Assembly (NCBI GenBank): GCA_037043015.1
Contig: CM073322.1
Span: forward strand, 1,809,601-1,873,600
From: Bryum argenteum
Taxonomy: Eukaryota > Streptophyta > Bryopsida > Bryales > Bryaceae
Reading direction: 5' to 3'
Length of the DNA: 64,000 nt
Shown here: one piece after another, positions 47,286 to 57,659 of the stretch
How positions within the stretch are numbered: position 1 is the stretch's first letter
Layout of the letters: every line of letters starts with the position of its first letter
The notes under the pieces: model-generated
What the model was told of the DNA's origin: nothing
Databases searched by the model: none
The model's input: the letters and a program-made list of their open reading frames with translations, nothing else
Translations under genes and position numbers: made by a program

Positions 47286-50200
47286 TTAGAGAACTGCTCC
47301 AGCGGCCTCAAGGTTAGACATTGCAGCTGCAGCGGCCTGCTCGGGAATGATATGTGTAGCTGGTGGACCCTTCTTTGCATGTGACGGCATCCTATGAGAG
47401 AACAGAACAATGTTGACATTAACAATCTGAGGAAGACAAGGCTCCTTATGCCAGCGGCGAGTCCAGCACTCCCTAGCGATGATCGCTTTTCCTTCCTTCT
47501 TAGCTCGCATAGGGGTCCACCATTCGATCTTGAAATTGCCATAGGTAGGACCAGGCGTTAGATCAACACACTCAAGGACACGCCCCAGCCAGACAGGAAG
47601 GAAATGGTCGTCGCTGGGGCGGCATAAGACGAAGTCGCCAAGAAGAACATCACGGAATGGATTAAAGTTGAGCCTCGGTCGGTCTTTAGCAGGACCACAG
47701 TAAGGATAAGCATCTGCATCATCCTCAGGCGTAATGTCCTGTGAGAAAGAAGAGCTAGATCCAGAATCTTGGGAGGCACGAGAATGATCACGAGTCCAGT
47801 CTGAAATAGGCCAAAATCCTTCTACGAGAACGTCAGGGGTAGACGGTAATGGTGAATTGATCTCTCGATTGATACGCTCCCAGTAACCAACAGGTCCAGC
47901 CATCTCCTCGCAGTATCGTCTGTTACGCGCCATACCGGACTTCCAAAACTCAATGAACTTAGATATGCCGTGCTTGATGAAACCCTGTTTGTCATTGCAC
48001 TCGGAGGCACGAGCTTGCTCCTTCACAGAGTTCAACTTGTTGGGGTTCACCTCCGTGACGCCCCATAACGGCTTAAATGGAATAGGACGTGGGTCGCCAG
48101 ATGGAATTCTAGTTCTTCCATGCTCGTCAGAAGTCCACATCTTGACGGGGGGACCGGGTGGGAGCCATGAAGAATCAGTGGATTTTCGCTTGTACCTCAT
48201 GACAGGCCAGCCGCGATCGTCACCGTCCTCTTCAACCCAGAACTTGAAAAGATGCATATCACCAAGTCCAACAATTTTGTTGACACCGTCGTGATGGAAG
48301 TCCTTGACGTAGGATTTGAAATCCGCAACCTCTTGAACGAATTCAGGAATGAAGGCGACTGTCTTCTGCGAGTCCATAAAGGCCTTCATGAGATCGCCTA
48401 GAACGTACGTGTTCTTCCGCTTGATGAGCTTGGATAGGTAACTGAAATGGGCATCAATATCCTCGTGAGTGTGGCCAACAATGAGGAACCCAACAAAACC
48501 TCCTTAAAAATGCGCCGAGCGGTCGTGAAGAAGCGAGAAGGCCATCACAAATCTGTTCTTATTGTCCTTCGCGGAATTATCAAGTTGCAGGAATAGCTTA
48601 CGAGGAAGCGGAACGAGCGGACGTCCAGGTTGTGAAGGACCAAATTGAGTTCCGGTGGCGGGTGGGATCGATCTGCGAAACACCGGACTTGCCATGTAGC
48701 AAAGCTTGGAAGAAGGCATTACGTGGAGGTGTGGGAAAGAGCTCCCGGGATTCACGTCACCGGTGGCTTCTCAAGCGCTCGCAGATCTGCGACACAAAGA
48801 TGAGATGGTGAAGTTGGAATCCCCGGCCGAGCGCGCGTGGAGTAGTGTGCGTACGCACCATCACCGTGGCCGTGCGTTAACATGCCGGTAACAGAAACCG
48901 GAATCTGCCCAAGGCCAGCAGTGGCTTTAGTAATCCTCTGCATTCTTGGAATGGCCGTCTTCGTGGTATCCATCTTGTCATGGATTATACATAGAAACTC
49001 GTAGGGGTTCTCGCAGATCAAACTCCGGCCACCATATATATGGCGGCGGCACGACGATATAATTGAGATGGCGATTCCGGTCATCGACTAATGACTGCCA
49101 TTCATCACAGCCCCTTGGGTACTTGGATATGCACTCCACAAGGAAGTCACACTCAGTACACTTCGAGAAGCTGCTCCCAACAGCTTTAACCTCGACATTC
49201 TTGAAATGGTTCTTCCGGGCGACGATGGTGGACCGAGAGACCGGCTTATGGTGGCACTTGACATTCACCGGGAAGGAGGAGATAAGGTAGGTCGTTATGA
49301 TCCAGTCGACGCCTCCTATCGGCCGGCAAAATGACAGAGAGTGCCCCGACATAAGCGAGAACTAATCGCTAACGGAGTATCGGGCCGGCAATCGGCGGCA
49401 GTAGCGAGCATTGACTAAATAAGGCATGAAGGAATCGATGAAGAAGCTAAAGTCAGTAAGATGTAATTGAAAACAATCGAAACATAACAACATAGTGTAT
49501 CGGCGGCCCGACATCGAGGACGAAGAGGAAATCGAAATGATTGGGACTTACTTTATTCACTTGCTCGCGCATGGTGTCCCGATTGAGCGCGATGGAACAA
49601 CCTTCGAGGTTGTCAACTCGCTTATTTCCAACAAGCCCGAACTCGTTAGGCATCCGTCCGCATTCTCGTCAATAATCTTCTGCAGGGTGGCTCTGGCCTG
49701 AATCGTATGCGGGCGTGGACGAACAGCTCCAGAATTGCCATGCGATCCGCTCACTGATCCACCCATCACTGCAGCCTTGTAGACGTGGTAAGCTGATCTG
49801 GAGACACCGTGAATGATATACCAAGCGTTCTCGCAGACCTCAAAATTCTCAAGCGTGATGAATTTCCTGCCTCCCGGTTCATGGACATGAAGTTGACTTT
49901 GAACGGCATACGCTGTCTCTCTTCTAATTTCAAAAGAGCAAGCATAGTACTTACGACGAAGGATTCGAGTAGACTCCCACGGAAACGTCTGACAGCACCT
50001 ACTCTTGCAGCACATCTGTGAACTAACCTTACGAATTTCATCATCCGAGGACTTCGACTTAAGCCTAGACCCAGCGGGCTGCTCCTTTGACAATAGTCTC
50101 CGACGAACGGATCTGTAGGGATTCCGAGGCACGCCCTGAAGTCCCGGATGATCGAAGGTGGAATTCTGAGCGGCCTCAGAGCAGAGCATGACAATGTCTG

Positions 50201-50452
50201 ACAGGAGTTGACCGCCTTCAAGTCGAGTCCGCGAAAGAGGCCATCTCATTGTCGTGAGCTGTAGGGTATCGTGCTCTGATATGAACATTACTCCGACATC
50301 TATATCGCCAAGAAGATCCTCATCGCAAGCTTCATCCGGAAGACAGACTTGAATGATCGCCTGCCCAAATAAGGTATGATCCTCGTTCGATGAAGTCGCA
50401 AAGACTTGTTCCTCCGGTCGGGCGATCAAGGACCGCCCGAGGTTCCGGTCTT
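47286..50452 (-). pseudogene. DUF7869-type putative DDE transposase, frameshifted
   Basis: From 5' to 3' on the minus strand, 50452-49557 encodes an N-terminal part with a Cys-pair region (SQMCCKSRCC), ENAWYIIHGVSRSAYHVYKA and TIQARATLQKIIDENADG. 49320-49060 gives FSKCTECDFLVECISKYP then RNRHLNYI. 49050-48752 gives FLCIIHDKMDTTKTAIPRM, VSVTGMLTHGHGDGAYAHY. 48640-48505 gives LFLQLDNSAKDNKNRFVMAF. 48500-47286 gives GFLIVGHTHEDIDAHFSYLS and a long C-terminal part with a BAH/Tudor-like block (LLGDFVLCRPSDDHF, WLGRVLECVD, FKIEWWTPM). HDKMD, QLDN and GHTHEDID are the conserved acidic motifs of DUF7869 proteins, which I believe to be transposase-like. Frame breaks near 49050, 48752, 48545 and 48500 disable it. 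The intron at about 49320-49560 carries palindrome variants. Confidence 0.75.
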
Positions 50453-50858
50453 AAATGTTCGATGCGCGCGTGAGAGACAGAGGGTCGAAAGTTGACAGCG
50501 CTGTCGGCGCCAGAACTATCCGAGGAGGGCTGCGAGAAAATACCGTTGTCAAACGGCGTAGCATGAAGATCACTAGCAGATTCATTCACTTGAGAGGAGA
50601 GGACATCGACGCGGGTTGGCGGATTCGTCCCGGACCCGCGATCGTCAGCCGCCCTCAAAATGAGAGACCGGTTGAATGATGCGGGTTACGAACTACCACA
50701 AAGATCTGTTGAGGGTGAGTCCTTAAGACCGACATCGCTTGGTTGGTTCAACCTTGACACTCCTCGGCGTGGGGTGTATCGGTTTGCCCGGCCGATAGAG
50801 TTGCCATTCACGGCGTAGCGTCAAGGGGACGAAGTTTGTAACCGCTCCAAAGGATTTC

Positions 50859-51488
50859 CTACCCAAGGCACTCACCAAGCAGAGTGAGAGAAGGATTCTC
50901 ACAGTAAGCTACAAGACCAACAAAGTCCTTATACACAGTAGTGAGCTTGACAATTGCAAAGAAGCTATGCGGGACGCGGAAACCCTCCCAGGTGCCCTTA
51001 GGCGAGCACTCAACGATGACGCCCACACCGACACAGTGATGATCGGTCCCATCAACATGCAATAGAGCAACCTCCATGTTAACAGAGAGAGTGAGGAACT
51101 GATTTATGGGCTTCTCATCTAATGCGCCCGGTGTCGGGTGGCAGCCGATATGCTCGGGTGACTCATCGAGGTTATCAACGAAGGGTCTCACGTCATTCAC
51201 GTCCCATGTAATGTTGTTACCAGGACACTGACTAAGAAACTTAACGCTAGGAGTGGGAAACGGAATGATCATCTCAATATTTGGAGCGACGTCAATAACA
51301 TGGACGTCCAAAAGAAATTGGCTTTCGCGAGATAATTCGGTTGATGGAAGCGGTACAGCGTAATAAAATTTTGCGAAAGACAGAGCGACAACTGCGCCCT
51401 TCTCTATACGCCATCTCCCGGATCCGCCGTTCTTGAGAAAGCTATCAATCGGTTCGGTTTCCAGCATGATGGAGCATGATCTCTTCAT
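50859..51488 (-). CDS. Unknown 209-residue protein of the accessory element
   Basis: An open frame from ATG 51488 to 50859 encodes a globular-looking acidic protein (WRIEKGAVVALSFAKFYYAV, FLLDVHVIDVAPNIEMIIPF, NMEVALLHVDGTDHHCVGVG, FFAIVKLTTVYKDFVGLVAY). It lies upstream of, and on the same strand as, the DUF7869-type gene, so it may be a separate gene or the N-terminal exon of the same transcript. A palindrome copy is inside the coding sequence at 51132-51150, translated as HIGCHPTP. The frame also extends upstream of the ATG through a 90-bp direct repeat (51500-51670), which I treat as untranslated. No family was recognised. Confidence 0.5.
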   Translation of the reverse strand: MKRSCSIMLETEPIDSFLKNGGSGRWRIEKGAVVALSFAKFYYAVPLPSTELSRESQFLLDVHVIDVAPNIEMIIPFPTPSVKFLSQCPGNNITWDVNDVRPFVDNLDESPEHIGCHPTPGALDEKPINQFLTLSVNMEVALLHVDGTDHHCVGVGVIVECSPKGTWEGFRVPHSFFAIVKLTTVYKDFVGLVAYCENPSLTLLGECLG

Positions 51489-51499
51489 TGATCTATCGG

Positions 51500-51693
51500 T
51501 CGCCGGCCCGACACACATTGCGAATCTAAAAGGTTGAGGAGACGTAGGAAATAATGAGACAAATTGCAATAGACACAACCACCGAGGTATCGGCCGGCCC
51601 GACACAATTGCGAATCTAAAAGGTTGAGGAGACGTAGGAAATAATGAGACAAACGGAGACACAACCACCGAGGGTATCGGCCGCCGGCCGACA
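51500..51693. repeat. Direct repeat (about 90-95 bp) separated by palindromes
   Basis: TTGCGAATCTAAAAGGTTGA through GAAATAATGAGACAAA occurs at about 51518 and again at 51608. Each copy is flanked by palindrome variants (about 51498, 51590 and 51675-51693). It lies just 5' of the 209-residue gene. Confidence 0.85.
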
Positions 51694-51699
51694 CCTTGA

Positions 51700-52837
51700 T
51701 CTGGCTCGCGGGAGACAGACAATGACGCAGACGAGATAGTTCTATATCGGTGGCGGCAATGATATGAGGAGATCCGACCGAGTCCTACGGAATCGTATCG
51801 GTGGCGACATTCACAATGTCGATCGGCGTCTAATACCAGGGTATTGAGCCTCTAGCTATTAAATCGTGCAAATTGAAGTAATAAAAGGCTGCTATCTACC
51901 GCTCTATATATAGAAAGAAGCGCACTAACACGAGGAACACAATGACGCAATTCTTGACTATTTCTGGCCAGGGAAAACTACAAAAACAGTAGAGCAAATC
52001 GCTCAGAGCGTCAGGAAACACGGGAGAAATAAAATAAAATGTCGAAAACTTGATTGGGAATGGATAGCCATCGAGAGACGACGAGCGTGGATGGCGCTCA
52101 AATCAAGAAGATTTCAAAATCAAATTTCAAATGATTTTGAATTTTTGGAGGGCTAATTGCAAGGCAGGATGAAAAGCATGATGAAATGGATGAAGAAATT
52201 CGAAATGACGTTTTGGCGGCGCGAGCTTCAGAAAGTTTTGGCGGTCGGGCAAGCGGATTCGAGAGCGGGCAAGCCGATTGAAAAGCGGGCAAGGCGCAAA
52301 TCGGCGGGCAAGCCGATTGAAAAGCGGGCAAGGCGCAAATCGGCGGGCAGCCGATAGCCATCATTGCGAAAATTCCGGAGGGGGTAAACCGTTCACCCTC
52401 CCTAATTTGCTCTCATTTGTAATTTGCTCTCCTCTCTCACTTCTGCGCTCTCCTCTCACTTTTGCTCTCTCCACACTTTTGCATTTCCTCTCTTCTGTTT
52501 CTCTCCTCTCATTCGCTACGCGCTCTCTCCTCCTCTCATTCGCTACGCGCTGCCTCATCTCTTCTTCCTTGCTGTTTCTCTCCTCTCTGCTTTCATGCTC
52601 TCACCTTTCCTCTCTGCTTTCTTGCCTTAGCCGTTTTCTGCTGGCAGCTGTTGGTTTAGTTTTAGGGTTTAGGGTTTCAAGCAGCAGCCGACATTTCTTA
52701 CGCTCCAGCCGACAGCCCTGCGCGGGAGCGGAGGCAGCAGCCGACATTCCTTACGCATCAGCCGACAGCTTTGCGCGGGAGGGGAGGCAATCTACGCACC
52801 AGCCGACACCGAGCACTCGCCAGCCGATACAGCTGCG
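51700..52837. promoter_or_regulatory. Divergent intergenic/promoter region of the accessory element
   Basis: This region separates minus-strand genes (left) from plus-strand genes (right). 52225-52360 holds a two-copy repeat with AAGCCGATTGAAAAGCGGGC. 52390-52650 is a 260-base pyrimidine-rich tract (CTCTCCTCTCAC, TTCTCTCC), typical of a plant core promoter or 5' UTR. 52675-52830 holds about six half-palindromes (CAGCCGACA or CAGCCGATA) spaced 20-60 bases just before the ATG at 52838. Open frames in the CT tract are compositional. Confidence 0.5.
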
Positions 52838-55800
52838 ATGGCGTCGTCGAAGAGGTAGGTCGACTCAGCTCTTTTGTGACGTTTCAGTTTGCGCCGTTTC
52901 GACTGGCGTCGTTTCATTTTGAGCTTTTCGTCATCTTCTTGTGCCTTGTGTGTCGGCTGGCAGCCGATAGCCTGTGAGCTGTCGGCTGCCAGCCGATAGC
53001 CTGTAAGCTGTCGGCTGCCAGCCGATAGCTCGTGAGCCTTCGGCTAGCAGCTGATAGCTCACAAGCTATCGGCTGGCAGCCGACAGCTCGAGTGATGTTT
53101 TATCTTAGAATACAGTGCTTAGTGTGTCGGCTGGCAGCCGATAGCTATCAGGCTATAGCCTGTTCTCTTGTAAATCATAGTTTACTCGCAGACCGTTAGT
53201 GGCTCCTCTGCCTTAGCGCTACATTGCTTAGTGTATCGGCTGGCAGCCAATAGCATGCTATTTGCTGAAGGTCATTAGACTATCATCGTAACTATTGCAG
53301 TGTCGCGATGTATATTTTTGCATTGTCGCTATCGGCTGGCAGCCGATATGGTACTCTTTTACTGATATACAATAATGTGCGTGTGCTAATATACCCTCAC
53401 ATGTGTTTATTCTGCAGAAAACCACCAGCCCTAGCTAGACTGCTTGGTGTGGAACTTGCACACACGGATGTCAAGCATGGAGACATAGTCCCGCGTGCAG
53501 TATGGGCAGGTAATCCCATCATCCAGCAGTGGGGACTATGCTGGAGAGTCCTCCCCAGCCAGCGAATCGAGATTGCTTGCTCGTACCTCTACAAGGGTAA
53601 TATGATCCCTGGGTACGGGGATGTGCTCGAAATTTTGGAGAATGTGGAGCACGTCGACATTCTCATCAGCCTACCTACCCTGAGAGATCCCTCTGCCCCG
53701 ACCGAGTACATCGCCGTATCAATGCCGTGGAGACAATGCACTGAGGCGGTTTGCGGTGAGCCGGCGAATAAGCAGGGCATGACCTTCAATGGAGCTGCGC
53801 CTGCTACCATCGAGGAGTTCATGGAGGCCTGGTCTGCTATCGACTACGCTAGGTTGGTCAGAACACCGCCATCGATCTTTGCGGCGGCTGAGGCTCCGTC
53901 GTCGTCGAAGAGGAAGCCCACTCCTTCAAAGAAGAAGCGACCTGCAGCAGACATGATCGATGTAGGCGATGACGCCGATGAAGACGTCACGAAGTCACAA
54001 GATCCAAGCAAGCCCAAGAGACGGGCAAAATCGACTAAGGATGCCATCGAGTATACCTTGGACGAGGCCCTGTCAAAGGGCAACCAAATGACCTCGAAGA
54101 TGAAGGACGTCGAGATCGACGCAATCTACAAGGCTTTGGAGACTGGTCTTGGTCATCTCTTCCCCTACAAGAAGCGGAGGCTGCCGGGGGTTATTCCTAG
54201 CGAGAAGCTTCACATCGCTCCGGACGAGCTCAAGTACAGACGCATCGCGAAAGATCGTCTGGGCCAGGTATTTTGATTCTCTCACCTGATCTTACGAGGT
54301 TCTGCTCTGTGTATCGGCTGCCAGCCGATACATCCTCTGATCATATCTGATTCATGATTATTCATTTGTTATGTTCTTCGCAGGTGAAGGCCATCTACAA
54401 GGGCTACGGGGCGATCCGGAAGAAGCCTGAGATCCATGGTATCCCGCTTAAGCGGGAACCACTTGAAACCGATACCGGGATGATGGCTGTTATGGATTTT
54501 ATGCCAGGGGAGTTGGAAATGTGGAAGCTCAACGACACCGACCCCGACACCGCCCCCAAAGTCCCCTGGTGGCAACACCCTACCGTCCACTGGTATATTA
54601 TCGGTGGTCAGCATACAGTGACAGCCTGCCGCCAGTTGGCGGACGAGTACCCCGAGGGATCGGATGCCAAGAAGGAGCTTCTCGAATTCGAGATCATCCC
54701 TGTGTTCTCAAGGGACCCCATCGATCTTGTGAGGGTGTCAAACGCCCTTAATCTCAATATCGCAGAGAAGGTCGCCAAAGAGAACTTCCGATCGTGCGCG
54801 GAACTCGGGAGGGCGGCATGGAAGCGTCTCGGGAGCCCCGAGCCACACAAGGGAGGCGGGAAGCCGTCGCCGGCCTTCGAGGTATGGTTACCTTCTGCAT
54901 TTTCTATCGGCCGGCAGCCGACACATTTCTTTAATCCAGAGCTATCGGCTGCCAGCCGACAGCTCTTCATTTTGCTTTCATACAACTAATGGTTTATGGA
55001 TGTTCATCAGGCTGCGAAGGCGCAAGTCATGGCGCACTTCGTGAACGAGAAGGTGTCCACGAAGCTCCCTTTAGTATTCGTGGGTGACAAGGCCTGGAAT
55101 ACTTGGATTGAGGTCTTCAATGCCTGGGAAGCAGGTGAACTCATTGGCGACGACGGGAAGGAGCCGGGGCTGATCAAGCGGACGCCAATCTCGAACATCA
55201 CGAAGACTGACCTTGTACCCACACTCGGTCTTCGTGACTGCGACCTTGAAGAGCTTGCAGCGGAGGTGATCGCAAATCGTGTCTGCATCAAGGCCAACAG
55301 CAGGACGAAGGACAGACTCACACTGCCGGATTGGTGCCGCGACAAGAAGCTCGACCGGGTTATTATGAACGAGCTTATGTATCAGATAAAGAAGCATCCG
55401 CTTCCCTGCAAGGATGCGAACTGGACGCCGTACCTTGACTCGGAGTGGGACAAGTTGGCGAAGGAGCATCATTTCACCCCGAGTGTCGTTCGCAACATCT
55501 GGACGGACCTGAAGAAATTCACCGATGGGAATGAATGGCTCAATGGACGCGCCAGCGCAATGAATCCGACGACTGACAAGTCGAAGAACGGTGTTGCGCC
55601 GCCCATTTTCAGCACCATCCTGCAATCGTATGCGCAGGTCGAGGTTAGGACGGAGGAGGTCGATGCCGAGAAGGCGCATTTCGAGTGCAAATTCGCGGAC
55701 ACAGTTGCAGAAGTCTTGCACGTGATTGACGCAGCTGTTGGCCATGAGGGAATTGCTAAGGACCCACTCCTAATCGTTTACTTCGGGTACAGTCATGGCG

Positions 55801-57247
55801 GAGTCTCAGTTCCAACCAGTAGGTCGGAGCTTCGTGCGCTTGCAGAACGGTCGAAGGTTCCATTCACGGATGAGAACCTCACGATGGACGACGACGACGT
55901 CACTCCGACTCGGCCTCTGTATCCTATCCCGATGTTGTTCATCACGAGCGCGAAGCAACGGGATCTTCTCTGTGCTGTCTGGACAACCGAAGATACGGAG
56001 TGGTATGTCCAGACGGTCTATTATAAGCCGTGTCTTCGTGGAGGGTTCAAGAAGTCGGTGACGGAATCTTCCCCGCTCGTTACGCTCAACATGACGTACC
56101 CAAAGGTACGCGGGGATGTTGATCATTGGACTACTTTCAGGAAGTATACTGGAATCGCCAAGCCAGTCGATTGGTTCCAGGCATCTCCTGAAAGTGCTGT
56201 CGATTGGAACGGGGGGTTCTGCGGTGTCGACCATGACACGCTCGAGAAGTTGCTGAAGCCAACTCTCACCGCGAAGAAGGTCACCGTCATCAACGTCTGG
56301 GGTGGCGGAAACGTCACCGAGCTTGGATTGGTAAGGCATCCTCTCCTTTGCTTTGTATCGGCTGCCAGCCGACACCTCCTAATACTTGTCTGTTTCTCCT
56401 TGTTCGGTTCTCTTCTGTCTCTTACTCTTGTTCATGGTCTTGCAAAGAAATGGGAGGTCCGTGATCGAGTTCGTCAGAACTCAGGACCATGTCAAGCTGG
56501 CAGTCCAACGTGCGAAGGGACTCAACTTGGATAGGGTCGAGCTTCCACCGTCGTCTTCCGAGGATATGGAGACCGACGCTGGTCCCTCAGTCTCGTCTCG
56601 CGAGCCTGCCAACCCTGGACGACGTCCCGCCTCTGGTGTTAGGATTCAGGAAGTGCTGGATGAGATTGACCTTACTCCTTTGTCACTCACACCTGCAACC
56701 ACGCCGACGGCTCCACCTGAATCCACTGCTACACTTATCCCTTCTCCTGTATCGGCTGCCGACCGACACATTGTAACAGTGTCAGCTCTGCCTCCTGATA
56801 CTACAGCAGATCTGCCTGTATGTGCTGCGACCACGATGCAGGTTGATTTGCACAACGCCCCGGAGGAAGAGGTTATTGTCGTGGAGCAGGTTCCTCCGTC
56901 CCGTGCCCGTCAGAGTCCTTCCCAATCAGTTCCTGCCCTTATCGGCCGGCAGCCGACATCTCCCGCTCCTTCATGTAGGGAAGGTCAGAGGGCTCACTCG
57001 GCAGTGCAGGCCTTCTATACACGAAGGGATGTTGCTGTTGAATCGGCGGCTCTTTTGGAGGACGACGCTAACGACATCAGCGCAACAAATGAGGACGCTC
57101 TCCAGGAGGACGACGTGTATGACATCAGCGCCCAAAACGAGGCGGCCCTAGTAGACGACAATGAGTTCGCCATCGACGCCCCGAATGAGGCTCTGTCTCC
57201 ACCTGCGGCGGATCATGCTTCCCCGCAGCATCAACAATTACATGAAG
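52838..57247 (+). CDS. ParB/sulfiredoxin-like domain protein with beta-class DNA methyltransferase-like region (putatively damaged)
   Basis: Exons 52838-52854, 53418-54267, 54384-54881, 55011-56330 and about 56446-57247 give roughly 1160 residues. Residues 6-170 are a unique N-terminal region; 175-215 are a Lys/Arg- and Ser-rich, NLS-like linker (SSSKRKPTPSKKKR). The ParB/Srx-like fold spans about 265-420: IPSEKLHIAPDELKYRRIAK, then HWYIIGGQHTVTACRQLA (GGQHT near 363), then VSNALNLNIAEKVAKENF. 456-895 contain a long domain with DPLLIVYFGYSHGGV and, near 881, VINVWGGGNVTELGL followed by NGRSVIEFVRTQDHV, resembling the late-placed motif I of beta-class N4/N6 methyltransferases. The rest is a Pro/Thr/Ser- and Asp-rich tail with direct repeats (DDxxDISAxNE). 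Exons 1-4 splice in phase. Exon 5 lacks an in-phase AG acceptor (CAAAGA at 56443-56448), a probable mutation. Introns carry the palindromes. Confidence 0.65.
52951..53252. repeat. Palindrome cluster in intron 1 of the ParB-like gene
   Basis: Copies at 52951-52969, 52980-52998, 53009-53027, about 53039 (degenerate), 53067-53085, 53125-53143 and 53234-53252. The first four are spaced a regular 29 bases apart. All keep the 9-1-9 inverted structure or a one-base variant. Confidence 0.95.
53330..53348. repeat. Palindrome copy, end of intron 1
   Basis: A perfect TATCGGCTGGCAGCCGATA, 69 bases before exon 2. Confidence 0.95.
54312..54330. repeat. Palindrome copy in intron 2 of the ParB-like gene
   Basis: TATCGGCTGCCAGCCGATA, perfect arms with the centre base changed. 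The only landmark of this 116-base intron. Confidence 0.95.
54905..54961. repeat. Two palindrome copies in intron 3 of the ParB-like gene
   Basis: Copies at 54905-54923 (CGGCCGGCAGCCG centre) and 54943-54961, 38 bases apart, in a 129-base intron. Confidence 0.95.
56356..56374. repeat. Palindrome copy in intron 4 of the ParB-like gene
   Basis: TATCGGCTGCCAGCCGACA, 26 bases after the exon 4 donor. Confidence 0.95.
56750..56958. repeat. Two palindrome copies inside coding exon 5
   Basis: Copies at 56750-56768 (read as VSAADRH) and 56940-56958 (read as IGRQPT), in the low-complexity tail, without breaking the frame. Confidence 0.9.
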
Positions 57248-57384
57248 GTTTGTCCTAGACGACGGCGTTTCTTGTATATAGTCTCTTCTCACCATTGCAT
57301 ACGCATTTTAGGTTCTAGTCTGCATATGGTATTAGAATCTCCTGGTTGCAATGTGCTCGGCCAGGTCCTTCCCCTGTAATACTG

Positions 57385-57403
57385 TATCGGCTGCCAGCCG
57401 ACT
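57385..57403. repeat. Palindrome copy between exon 5 and the HAD region
   Basis: TATCGGCTGCCAGCCGACT, one arm base changed, in the probable intron 57248-57659. Confidence 0.9.
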
Positions 57404-57659
57404 CCCTATTATCGTTTCACGTTTCCGCCTGTATTCCTTGTCTCCGATGTCGATTTCTCTCAACAGTGTTTTTCGGCATATCGGTTTTGCCAAAATGACA
57501 AGTCTTCATGTCTTTTCTTTGCACTATTCTTCTCCCTTCTTCATCATGGTGTTTGATGTTATTGGTTTCCATCACCACCTCTGACGCTCGTGGCTCACTT
57601 TGTTGTTTAATTCTTGCTTGCTCTTTTGCTTATTGTACATATGCCCTAATCTCTTGCAG

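Noticed and set aside
50332-50658. Separate gene overlapping the N-terminal part of the DUF7869-type gene
   Set aside because: It is in another frame over the same bases and reads like the upstream continuation after a frameshift (Ser/Asp-rich leader), so I treat it as part of the pseudogene.
52157-52922. Plus-strand frame of 214 codons upstream of the ParB-like gene
   Set aside because: It runs through a tandem repeat and a pyrimidine tract (Leu/Ser runs). Composition explains the openness, and it overlaps the proposed promoter and first exon.
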